NCBI GenBank assembly: GCA_008012315.1
Contig: SSEL01000054.1
Coordinates: forward strand, 1-40,908
Reading direction: 5' to 3'
DNA from: Rhodospirillaceae bacterium
Lineage (GTDB): Bacteria > Pseudomonadota > Alphaproteobacteria > Dongiales > Dongiaceae
Length of the DNA stretch: 40,908 nucleotides
This document shows, in pieces, positions 34,271 to 40,908 of the stretch. The position numbers and the translations under genes were made by a program. The notes under the pieces were generated by a model that saw only the letters and a list, made by a program, of their open reading frames with translations, searched no databases and had not been told where the DNA came from. Within the stretch, counting starts at the first letter, position 1. Each line of letters begins with the position of its first letter.

Positions 34271-35041
34271 TTAGGCCGTGGCACCCTTGGCCCGCGCCAG
34301 CGAACGGTTCAGCCAATCGGCGAAGTAAACCGACCCGATATGCGGATTCTCGCCGGGTGTCAGCGATCGGTCGTTCAATTCGGTGCCGAAATAAAGTGCC
34401 CGGGCGTCCGTTTGCACCTGGCGGGAATCGTCCGTCGCTTCCAGGTAGCGCCGGACCAGATCGTCAAGACCAAGTCGTTCCGGTCCGGCCAGTTCGAGCA
34501 TGCCGTTCTGCGGGGCAGCCATAGCGACCTTGGCAACCAACGCAGCGACGTCATCGGAGGCAACGGGCTGGATATGGGCTGGCGACAGGCGGATGATCCG
34601 GCCTTCCGTCGCCGATTGCGCGATGCCGCCGACGAACTCGAAGAATTGCGCCGCCCGGACGATGGTATAGGGGATGCCGGATTGATTGATCAGCTGTTCC
34701 TGAACAAGCTTTGCCCGGAAGTAGCCGCTCTGCTGCAGGCGTTCCGTGCCGATCACCGACAAGGCGACGTGATGCCGGATGCCGGCCGCCGCTTCCGCAG
34801 CGGCAAGATTGTTGCCGGCGGCCCTGAAGAAAGCCATGGCGGCATCATCGGCAAAGGAGGGTGAATTCGCCACGTCGACCACGACATCGGCGCCCTTCAG
34901 CGCCGCGTCCAGTCCCTCGCCTGTCACCGCATTGACCCCGGCACTGGGAGATGCAGCTATGACTTCGTGGCTATTCTTCGAGAGAATTGCCACGACCTTG
35001 GAACCGATGAGGCCCGTGCCTCCGATGACGACGATTTTCAT
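34271..35041 (-). CDS. NmrA-like NAD(P)-binding atypical SDR
   Basis: 256 residues; starts MKIVVIGGTGLIGSKVVAIL with the atypical GGTGLIG cofactor motif. Further family features are HHVALSVIGTERL, the YFRAKLVQEQLI segment and PYTIVRAAQFFEF, typical of NmrA/HSCARG-type and quinone-oxidoreductase-2-like proteins. These are either NAD(P)H sensors or reductases; a usual Tyr-Lys active site (YFRAK) is visible. Directly downstream and on the same strand are the cupin and SDR genes, but a 142-base gap with tandem repeats separates them. The upstream region faces the CMD gene. Confidence 0.82.
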   Translation of the reverse strand: MKIVVIGGTGLIGSKVVAILSKNSHEVIAASPSAGVNAVTGEGLDAALKGADVVVDVANSPSFADDAAMAFFRAAGNNLAAAEAAAGIRHHVALSVIGTERLQQSGYFRAKLVQEQLINQSGIPYTIVRAAQFFEFVGGIAQSATEGRIIRLSPAHIQPVASDDVAALVAKVAMAAPQNGMLELAGPERLGLDDLVRRYLEATDDSRQVQTDARALYFGTELNDRSLTPGENPHIGSVYFADWLNRSLARAKGATA

Positions 35042-35435
35042 ATTCGTTCCTCACGGTCAAAGATGATGGAGTGACGTTCGCCGAGAAGACTTTGTGAAGG
35101 CGACCAATAGCCTTGGGTTTTGTCCAATATACGTCAAATCGTGGCGGCTGGATTGACAAATCGGCTCGCGACGCGATTTATCCGACAATAGTGGCCTTGT
35201 CCAAGACGATTGCTTAAGAATTGTAGGAACGCTAACACGTCCGTATGGAACCCCCCGTGAAATTCGCCTTGATGACAATCTTCTCGACTGTGATCGGTGC
35301 GAGCTCACACGCGGCGCCGAGGACTCCGTCAGGTCCGACTGCCGGAGTAAAACCTTATACCTTTTCGGTTCTCTAGTCGCACAAGCGCGAGGCCTAGGTC
35401 TTCTGCCTTTTGCCATTTCGATATAGGAGCAAGCA
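35042..35435. other. 394-base divergent gap with a possible promoter and small frame
   Basis: No full gene is visible between the NmrA-like gene and the CMD gene. TTGACA at 35153-35158 followed 17 bases later by ATTTAT is a plausible plus-strand promoter. A short plus-strand frame with signal-peptide character lies at 35245-35376. The stretch is visibly richer in A and T than the left half of the window. Confidence 0.4.
35245..35376 (+). CDS. Possible 43-residue secreted peptide or gene remnant
   Basis: ATG at 35245 (or GTG at 35257) opens a frame that reads like a signal peptide, MKFALMTIFSTVIGASSHAA from the GTG, then PRTPSGPTAGVKPYTF and a stop. It has a positive start, hydrophobic core and A-x-A-like end, but no strong ribosome binding site. 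It could be a real small exported peptide, the start of a decayed secreted-protein gene, or chance. Confidence 0.22.
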   Translation: MEPPVKFALMTIFSTVIGASSHAAPRTPSGPTAGVKPYTFSVL

Positions 35436-35816
35436 ATGGAACAGGATCTTTTCGACAAGGGACTTGTAAAGCGCAAGGAGACGTTGGGTGTTGAATATGT
35501 CGAGCGTAACCTCGCCGGCGCGGACGATTTCACTAGGCCTTTCCAGGAGGCCATGACCGCATGGTGCTGGGGGTTCGGCTGGGCGGACGAAGCCATCGAC
35601 GCTAAGACGAGGTCGCTGATGAACCTCGCTATGATCGGCGCTCTGGGAAAGATGCATGAATGGGAAACGCATTGCCGGGGCGCGATTAATAACGGCGTCA
35701 CGAAAGAACAAATTCGCGCATCGATTCACGTGATCGGCATCTATTGCGGCGTTCCTCAGGCGCTGGAATGCTTTCGCATCGCCAGAGCGGTGCTCGAAGA
35801 AAAGGAAATGCTCTAG
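35436..35816 (+). CDS. Carboxymuconolactone decarboxylase (CMD)-family protein
   Basis: 126 residues with AGGAG seven bases before the ATG. The CMD fold pattern is clear: WADEAIDAKTRSLMNLAMIGALGKMHEWETHCRGAINNG, then TKEQIRASIHVIGIYCGVPQALECFRIA. It has the PcaC-like His pair (HEWETHCR) but not the CxxC of AhpD, so it is more like a decarboxylase or a structural relative than a peroxidase. The gene is divergent from the NmrA-like gene and stands alone. Its codon use looks less GC-rich than the left half of the window. Confidence 0.85.
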   Translation: MEQDLFDKGLVKRKETLGVEYVERNLAGADDFTRPFQEAMTAWCWGFGWADEAIDAKTRSLMNLAMIGALGKMHEWETHCRGAINNGVTKEQIRASIHVIGIYCGVPQALECFRIARAVLEEKEML

Positions 35817-35923
35817 GAAAAGCGACGAATGGTATCGGGTTGCTGACCCGTTGCCGTCGCGGACCCAGCGTCCATATGACACACATGGCTAGGCCATTAG
35901 TGTGTGGGAGCTGATCGCCTGCT

Positions 35924-36383
35924 CTATAGGGTGAGCTTGTAGCCAATGTGGCTGCCGGCGAATCCCAGATTTTCGTAGAAGCGATGGGCTTCCGGCCGCT
36001 CCTTATCGGTGGTCAGCTGGACGAGACGGCAACCTTTAGATCTGCATTGTTCAATTGCCCATTCGAACATCCGTTGTCCGACTCCAGATCCTCGATGCGC
36101 TGCTGCGATTTCTGGCTCCTTCGATCTGACCGCGCCTCGCGCCTTTGCGCGCGAGGCCGGGAACGAAGCTGAGCTGAAGGGTGCCGATTATTTCCCCATT
36201 TAAGCACGCCACTGCTTGCAGCTGGTTAGGATCGGCAAGGATCGCATTGAATGCATCGGAATACGCAGGATCCGGCGGCATGCTGGCATCCTCTCGTTGC
36301 TGTCCTAAGACATCATCGGCCAAAAGCGCAATGATCGCCGGAAGATCGGCTGCCTGAGCGCAACGGAAAGTAAGGTTTTCCAT
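35924..36383 (-). pseudogene. GNAT acetyltransferase broken by a one-base insertion
   Basis: The ATG at 36383 begins MENLTFRCAQAADLPAIIALL, then GTLQLSFVPGLARKG, an ordinary GNAT start. The frame is lost at an AAA run at 36109-36111; removing one A restores IAAAHRGSGVGQRMFEWAIE, which is the acetyl-CoA loop (RGxGxG type), then QLTTDKERPEAHRFYENLGF and a stop at 35924. The restored protein has about 152 residues, normal for the family. The intact remainder shows the event is recent or is a sequencing error. It lies downstream of the metallo-beta-lactamase-fold gene but after that gene's terminator. Confidence 0.85.
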
Positions 36384-36440
36384 TGAAACTTTCTCTGCAA
36401 AGATAATCGCCCTGGTGATTCAGATGAAAATTTTGAAGCT

Positions 36441-36469
36441 AAAAAGGCCGCAACTCAAGAGTTGCGGCC
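36441..36469 (-). terminator. Rho-independent terminator on the minus strand
   Basis: GGCCGCAACTC at 36446-36456 and GAGTTGCGGCC at 36459-36469 are perfect inverted copies; on the minus strand the stem is followed at once by TTTTT (36441-36445). It is placed to end transcripts of the metallo-beta-lactamase-fold gene about 110 bases upstream. Confidence 0.75.
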
Positions 36470-36579
36470 TCCCTTGCATCGAAAAGCTGAGGGGGTCGAA
36501 CTGACCGACGTGATCCCAGCATCCGCTTACTGCATTTGCCGGCGACACCTGCCCACTGTATGTGTCCGGCTCTGGCCCA

Positions 36580-37731
36580 TCAGCTACTGAAGACGAACCG
36601 CGTCCCCGTATAGGAGCGCAACAGCTTGTCCGGCATCTCTGCTTTGGCCATTTCGTAGAACACCTCCCCGGTACAATGCAGCGGAATGATGTAATCTATA
36701 TCATGTTCTTTGAGTGTCATGATCGTCTTTCGCACGTAGTCTTCCTTGTACGGCGCAAGATGGAAGCCGCCGATCACTGCATGCACTTTCTGGATACCGG
36801 AAGCCGCTTGCGCCTGTTTGATCGCATTGCAAATGCCGCGGTGGCTGCAAGAAGCTAGAATGACCAGCCCACGTCCTTTCACATTAAAGGCAGTCGCAAT
36901 TTCGTGCCGGAACTGATCGGGGATAATGGTCTTGGAGCGTTCGTCTTCCGGTAGTTTGTCGGCATAACAGCCGACGCCATGATCAAGGCCGACCTTCATG
37001 GCCGTCGGTGACAGCAATTTTTCGAAGCTGCTGAGAGCGATCTGGCCCGTTGTGAAACCATGATCTGCGACGAGGGCGGGTCCCTCTGCATAAGTCACTG
37101 TCAGGTCCGCTTCTTCTAATGCCTTGCGATCCAACACCCCGAAATTACCTTTCACGGGCGGAGCCGTCCATTCGCGTGAACAGAAGCATTCTTCACCGCC
37201 GATATAGAGCGGCAACTTGGGCTTCAGCTTGCCATTGTAGTGCCGAAGGAAGCCGACTAAACCGCCGAAATGGTCATAGTGACCATGCCTCAGCACGAGC
37301 GTGTCCAGCCTGGCGGGATCGATGCCGACGAGATCGGTGTTGTTAATGAGAGCTTCGGGGGTGAAGCCGAAATCGACAAGAATGTGCCGCGTTTCACTGC
37401 CCTGCTGTGTTTCGGCGTACATCGACAGGCCGAACTCGCTGACCAGGGTGCGGTCCGGCGGTTTGTCGCTGCTGATACCCCAACCGAAATGCTGGATATC
37501 GATGCCCTCGGCCTTTCGACCGGGCGCCACCGCGAACTGATAGCTGTCGGTCACCACGCGGACCGCCAGCTTATCGATTTCCGGCACAGATCCAGAGATC
37601 GATGCCGCCCGCGCTGGCGTCGCGCGGTTCAAGAGCGTTGCCAGGATGGCGCTGAACACGGCAGCGCCGCCGCCGCACAGGACATGGCGCCGGTCCATCG
37701 GAATTTTGTGATGATCGTGATCGGTAGGCAT
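36580..37731 (-). CDS. Exported metallo-beta-lactamase-fold hydrolase (Tat signal)
   Basis: 383 residues from the ATG at 37731; GGAGG lies eight bases upstream, and the ATG at 37782 lacks a site. A twin-arginine signal is seen at residues 14-15 in MDRRHVLCGGGAAVF, with cleavage near ARA at 42. The metal motif is RHGHYDHFGGL (H149, H151, D153, H154). Later His residues lie in ILASCSHRGICN and VIGGFHLAPY, and LHCTGE ends the core. This is the pattern of the DHPPP-synthase-like MBL subfamily (7,8-dihydropterin type), whose members have various substrates. It appears to be a single-gene unit with its own terminator. Confidence 0.83.
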   Translation of the reverse strand: MPTDHDHHKIPMDRRHVLCGGGAAVFSAILATLLNRATPARAASISGSVPEIDKLAVRVVTDSYQFAVAPGRKAEGIDIQHFGWGISSDKPPDRTLVSEFGLSMYAETQQGSETRHILVDFGFTPEALINNTDLVGIDPARLDTLVLRHGHYDHFGGLVGFLRHYNGKLKPKLPLYIGGEECFCSREWTAPPVKGNFGVLDRKALEEADLTVTYAEGPALVADHGFTTGQIALSSFEKLLSPTAMKVGLDHGVGCYADKLPEDERSKTIIPDQFRHEIATAFNVKGRGLVILASCSHRGICNAIKQAQAASGIQKVHAVIGGFHLAPYKEDYVRKTIMTLKEHDIDYIIPLHCTGEVFYEMAKAEMPDKLLRSYTGTRFVFSS

Positions 37732-37989
37732 GGCATCTACCTCCGTCGTATCACTTGTATTGGCGAGAGGCGGTGCGGGCACAATGCTTCCAGGACATGC
37801 AGATGCTGGCGTCTGGCAATCCGCCTCGATGGATAATTAACCATACCATGCTACGCTTCTGACCAGCAAACCAAACCAGTTTGGGATCAAATACCGAAAT
37901 CACGAGAGGGGCTAACTCGGAACGGCCGATGGCTGTCACGAAACGGCAAAACCTTCCGGGTAACTGTTGCAGAAACAGGAGGGTGACTT

Positions 37990-38907
37990 ATGGCGAACCA
38001 ACACCAAACCGATACCCGCAGCTGGCTGGAAATTGAGCTGGAAGACGATTTGGACGACGAACTCGAGCAGGCGGTCGACGATGCTCGCGTTCCGCCCGAG
38101 CTGCGCGCCTTGCTCGAGACGCATCGGAAAAGCACCATCGATCGCCAGATCTACTTCAAGGAGCTGCTGCGCCTCCAGGGTGAACTTGTGAAGCTGCAGG
38201 ACTGGGTCCGCTATAAAGGCCTCAAGATGGTGGTCTTGTTCGAGGGCCGGGATAGTGCCGGCAAGGGCGGCGCCATCAAGCGCGTCACCCAGCGCATCAA
38301 TCCGCGCATTTGCCGCGTGGTGGCGCTGCCCGCTCCCTCCGATCGCGAGAAGACCCAGTGGTATTTCCAGCGCTATGTGCCGCATCTGCCGGCCGCCGGC
38401 GAGATCGTGCTGTTCGACCGCAGCTGGTACAACCGCGCCGGCGTCGAGCGCGTCATGGGCTTCGCCGGTGAGGCGCAGGTGGAAGCCTTCTTCCGCGACG
38501 TGCCGGAATTCGAGCGCATGCTGGTGCGCTCCGGGATCATCCTCATCAAGTATTGGTTCTCCGTCACCGACGAGGAGCAGCAATTGCGCTTCCTCATGCG
38601 AATCCACGACCCCATCAAGCAATGGAAGCTTTCGCCCATGGATCTGCAATCCCGTGTGCGATGGGAGGACTACACCAAGGCGAAGGAGGAGATGTTCGAG
38701 CGTACCTCCATTCCCGAGGCGCCCTGGCATATCGTCGAGGGCAATGACAAGAAGCGGGCACGCCTTAACGTCATTGCGCATCTGCTCTCGGTGGTGCCTT
38801 ACGAGGAGGTGCCGCACGAGCCCGTCGCGCTGCCGGACCGTGTGTTCAATCCGAATTATGAGCGCCGCACCCTGCCGGCCGAACTCTACGTGCCCGAGCG
38901 CTACTAA
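37990..38907 (+). CDS. ppk2: Polyphosphate kinase 2 (PPK2)
   Basis: 305 residues; AGGAGGGTG precedes the ATG. Walker A is GRDSAGKGG (residues 86-94), the lid-type RYVPHLP segment follows, and Walker B is FDRSWYNRAGVERVMGF starting at D143. FFRDVPEFERML and IKYWFSVTDEEQQLRF complete the PPK2 domain. An acidic N-terminal extension of about 40 residues comes first. The single-domain length fits class I PPK2, which uses polyphosphate to phosphorylate nucleoside diphosphates, mainly GDP or ADP. Single-gene unit; no ppk1 or ppx nearby. Confidence 0.93.
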   Translation: MANQHQTDTRSWLEIELEDDLDDELEQAVDDARVPPELRALLETHRKSTIDRQIYFKELLRLQGELVKLQDWVRYKGLKMVVLFEGRDSAGKGGAIKRVTQRINPRICRVVALPAPSDREKTQWYFQRYVPHLPAAGEIVLFDRSWYNRAGVERVMGFAGEAQVEAFFRDVPEFERMLVRSGIILIKYWFSVTDEEQQLRFLMRIHDPIKQWKLSPMDLQSRVRWEDYTKAKEEMFERTSIPEAPWHIVEGNDKKRARLNVIAHLLSVVPYEEVPHEPVALPDRVFNPNYERRTLPAELYVPERY

Positions 38908-39057
38908 TATCACAAAGATGGGTGAAGGTCTGGCACGGGAGTATTCGGCTGCTATCGACGCCAATGAGCTGTCGAGCCACCGGGTCGCCGTTCAGTGAGA
39001 AAAATCTTCCTCAATGCATGACGTGTTGACGAAGGTATTGACCTGATGCTTTCGGCT

Positions 39058-39816
39058 TCACCCTCTGCCGATAAACGGCATTTTTGTCGCCATGATCGTC
39101 ATGAATTGCACATTTTCAGTCAATGGGAGGCTCGCCATATAGACGACCGCGCGGCCGACCTCCGCGACATCCATCGTCGGCTCGACTGCAATCTCCCCAT
39201 TCGCTTGAATGATACCGGCAGATATCTGGTCAACCATAGACGTCGCTGCGTTGCCAATGTCGATTTGACCACACGCGATATCATAAGCTCTTCCATCCAG
39301 CGCCGTAGAGCGCGTGAGGCCGGTAATGGCATGCTTTGTCGCCGTATAAGGTGCGGAGAACGGCCTTGGTACGTGAGCCGAAATCGACCCGTTATTGATA
39401 ATGCGACCACCTTTGGGATCTTGCGCTTTCATTAATCGAAAAGCTTCCTGAGTGCAGAGAAAGGCGCCCGTCAGATTCGTGTCCACGACCAAACGCCATT
39501 GCTCGATCGTAATGTCTTCCAGAGGCACACCTGGAGCGCTGATGCCAGCGTTGTTAAACAGCAGGTCAAGGCGCCCAAAATGGTCGGCGGTTGCTTTAAA
39601 TAGCGCGGCCACAGAGGATGGTTCGGTAATATCTGCGGTAAATGTAGTCGCATATGAACCGTTTGCTTCGGCCAGGCGAATAGTCTCGTCCAAGGTCTCT
39701 TTATGCCGACCGGTCAACATGACCTGATAGCCGTCATTTAACAGCGCGATAGCCACAGACCGGCCGATTCCACTGCCTGCGCCCGTTACGATGGCAATCC
39801 TACCATGTCTGGACAT
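39058..39816 (-). CDS. Short-chain dehydrogenase/reductase (classical SDR)
   Basis: 252 residues. Cofactor motif GAGSGIGR at 12-19, NNAG at 88-91, catalytic S144 ([10 protein letters not shown]), Y157 and K161 (YTATK). The C-terminus ends [14 protein letters not shown], seen in a distinct SDR subgroup. G36-R37-H38 after the second strand suggests NADP(H). Codon use is noticeably less GC-rich than the left part of the window (for example TTTAAATAGC and GGTAATATCTGC stretches), which suggests transfer from another genome. It lies downstream of two decayed genes on the same strand. Confidence 0.88.
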   Translation of the reverse strand: MSRHGRIAIVTGAGSGIGRSVAIALLNDGYQVMLTGRHKETLDETIRLAEANGSYATTFTADITEPSSVAALFKATADHFGRLDLLFNNAGISAPGVPLEDITIEQWRLVVDTNLTGAFLCTQEAFRLMKAQDPKGGRIINNGSISAHVPRPFSAPYTATKHAITGLTRSTALDGRAYDIACGQIDIGNAATSMVDQISAGIIQANGEIAVEPTMDVAEVGRAVVYMASLPLTENVQFMTIMATKMPFIGRG

Positions 39817-40012
39817 GTTATTCTCTCTAACAGCTCATTGACGGAGCAATGTATATTCCATCTTTATGAGATGCCGGGGAACAAAAAGCCATCATTACGG
39901 CGCAAGATCGGCCAGGCAATGAGATTAATCGAGGAGGCCTAAGAGGTGGCAATGCGAACTTTCGCGGTCCGGCACCAGCCAAAAGCCAACTATCGAGCGG
40001 GAAATCGGGAAA

Positions 40013-40219
40013 TTAAAAGCGGCCGCAATTGTAGGACGGAAAGGCCGCGCCCGGCGCGTAATCGACCTCCACGGCGATCAGCGACTTGCCGGGATTGGGA
40101 ATGGCCGCCTCAAAGTTTTTCGTGATAGTTTCCGCGTTGCCATCAGGGGCGAAGACGACGCAGGCCATCGGGAAGACAAGGGCGGCAGAGGTAGCGCTGA
40201 TGATGGGTCGGATTTTCAT
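40013..40219 (-). pseudogene. Truncated secreted cupin (N-terminal part only)
   Basis: 68 residues from ATG 40219, which has GGAAGAG just before it. A signal peptide (residues 1-30, ending near GNAETI) is followed by IPNPGKSLIAVEVDYAPGAAF, the same block as VPNVPGKSMKGVLVEYGPGG in the secreted cupin at 33712. The frame then goes to PSYNCGRF and a stop, where the metal-binding His pair should be. No cupin continuation is found after the stop, so the 3' part is lost. It follows the GST remnant by 13 bases. Confidence 0.65.
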
Positions 40220-40232
40220 GGGTTCTCTTCCT

Positions 40233-40510
40233 CTAGCCCATAGGCAGGTCTTCGCCCTTCAGCCCGCCGTCACTTCCAGCCCGCACTGCACCCCCGGCCG
40301 GGCGAGGCCGCGGTCGGATTGAGTGCCAGAAAGGCCGGGTCGTGGTTTTCGCCTGCCAGGATGTCGATTCGGTGCGGCTCGTAGGTGAGGCCCGTTTCCT
40401 CCAGCATTGATGCCGACCTTTACCCCATTGGGTGTCGGCAGGGAAAAGAGCTGCAGCCGATCGGGGTGCTGCGCCGGCCAGCGCGTGAAAATTGGATGAT
40501 TGAGTGGCAT
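40233..40510 (-). pseudogene. Glutathione S-transferase remnant with internal deletion and frameshifts
   Basis: From ATG 40510 the frame reads the GST start LQLFSLPTPNGVKVGI. One extra A at about 40405 then shifts it; the other frame continues LEETGLTYEPHRIDILAGE and PAFLALNPT, the thioredoxin-like domain. Directly after this the sequence jumps to ARPGVQCGLEVTAG, and with one more base to GLKGEDLPMG and a stop at 40233, which is the usual end of a YfcG-type GST. So some 120 central residues, most of the helical domain, are gone. The remnant is too damaged to work. Confidence 0.72.
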
Positions 40511-40525
40511 TTTTCTTCCAAGATA

Positions 40526-40576
40526 AAAAGCCCGGATGCATTCCCAGGATTCGTTCATGGGTGCATCCGGGCTTTT
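40526..40576 (-). terminator. Strong hairpin terminator after the CMD gene
   Basis: AAAAGCCCGGATGCA at 40526-40540 and TGCATCCGGGCTTTT at 40562-40576 pair over 15 bases without mismatch; CCCA and TGGG inside the loop can extend it. On the minus strand it ends in TTTTT, so it terminates the CMD transcript about 45 bases after its stop. It can also work on the plus strand. Confidence 0.8.
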
Positions 40577-40622
40577 GGGTTACGCTCGCATCTCGGAGAT
40601 GGCCGATGCGCCCGGATAGAGT

Positions 40623-40908
40623 TCAGATCTTGCCGGCCGGGGTAACGGCGGGGAAGTCCTTCTCGGGATCGAACACGTTGTTGAAGAAATTCGTCAGCGA
40701 GTACATGGCCACCAGCGCGACGATCTCCATGACATTCGCATCCGTGTAGCCGGCCTCGCGGACGGTTTTCACATCGGCGTCACTGACCTTGCCGCGGGTC
40801 TCGATGACCTTGCGCGCAAACTGCACGGCGGCGTCCCGCTTCGCGTCGGTCGCATGACCCTTCCGGGCGAGGATGATTTCATCGGCCGGCAGCTGGGCCA
40901 TATGTTCG
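40623..40908 (-). CDS. CMD/AhpD-like protein, C-terminal part (runs off right edge)
   Basis: At least 95 residues; an ATG exists at 40901 but the frame is open beyond it (EH before the Met), and the fold needs the N-terminal helices, so the gene almost certainly continues outside the window. The visible part, DEIILARKGHATDAKRDAAVQFARKVIETRGKV then YTDANVMEIVALVAMYSLTNFFNNV, is the C-terminal half of AhpD-like alkylhydroperoxidase/CMD proteins. The catalytic CxxC would lie just outside. A strong terminator follows. Confidence 0.8.
   Translation of the reverse strand, partial: EHMAQLPADEIILARKGHATDAKRDAAVQFARKVIETRGKVSDADVKTVREAGYTDANVMEIVALVAMYSLTNFFNNVFDPEKDFPAVTPAGKI

Noticed and set aside
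36481..36530. A GGTCGAACT-type string that recalls a tRNA T-loop
   Set aside because: No matching acceptor, D or anticodon stems could be drawn around it.
38918..38998. A 26-residue plus-strand frame after PPK2
   Set aside because: Too short, with no ribosome binding site and no recognisable homology; its frame continues from a PPK2 shadow.

Overview
The window looks like chromosomal DNA from an alphaproteobacterium, most plausibly of the Rhodospirillales. It is strongly GC-rich with long antisense shadow ORFs. It carries the hopanoid-associated genes hpnA and hpnL, several short-chain dehydrogenases, and a palindromic intergenic repeat resembling those of alphaproteobacteria. The lineage is inferred from gene content and style; no rRNA or tRNA is present to confirm it.

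Layout. (1) 1-5304, envelope genes: the first codons of an FAD oxidoreductase and murJ on the minus strand, then hpnA and hpnL on the plus strand, then a convergent GT4-type glycosyltransferase. (2) 5506-12634, export and sensing: a DHA2-type MFS exporter with a palindrome over its start codon, an orphan PAS histidine kinase, a small cupin, and an EmrB/EmrA-like pump divergent from a TetR regulator. Two copies of one palindromic operator lie between the pump and the regulator. (3) 12645-17215: an AidB-like acyl-CoA dehydrogenase broken by a one-base frameshift, an EamA transporter and two SDRs. (4) 17216-27145: a catabolic block with a betaine-type ABC importer (binding protein, ATPase with CBS region, fused double permease), a GlxA/GbdR-type AraC regulator, a Rieske oxygenase alpha subunit, a choline-dehydrogenase-like GMC flavoprotein and a class II aldolase/adducin protein. 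It reads as uptake and oxidation of a quaternary-ammonium or related compound. No Rieske reductase and no betaine-aldehyde dehydrogenase are visible, so the substrate and route are open. (5) 27153-30367 (minus): an apparent operon of a class III adenylate cyclase with TolB-like and TPR regions, a translationally coupled amidinohydrolase/DDAH-fold enzyme, and a 111-residue unknown protein. (6) 30622-32759: a DUF72 protein, a methyltransferase and an IsdG-like monooxygenase. (7) 32948-40908, accessory: SDR, secreted cupin, NmrA-like protein, carboxymuconolactone-decarboxylase (CMD) protein, frameshifted GNAT, Tat-exported metallo-beta-lactamase-fold protein, PPK2, another SDR, then a decayed series (truncated cupin, internally deleted GST, CMD protein running off the edge).

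The most interesting candidates are the quaternary-amine-type catabolic block and the cyclase/amidinohydrolase operon. The right end holds two gene sets of the same kind (SDR, cupin, CMD protein), one intact and one decaying. Three separate genes (AidB-like, GNAT, GST) each carry one extra base, which could be real decay or assembly error. All family calls come from reading motifs by eye; no database search was run.
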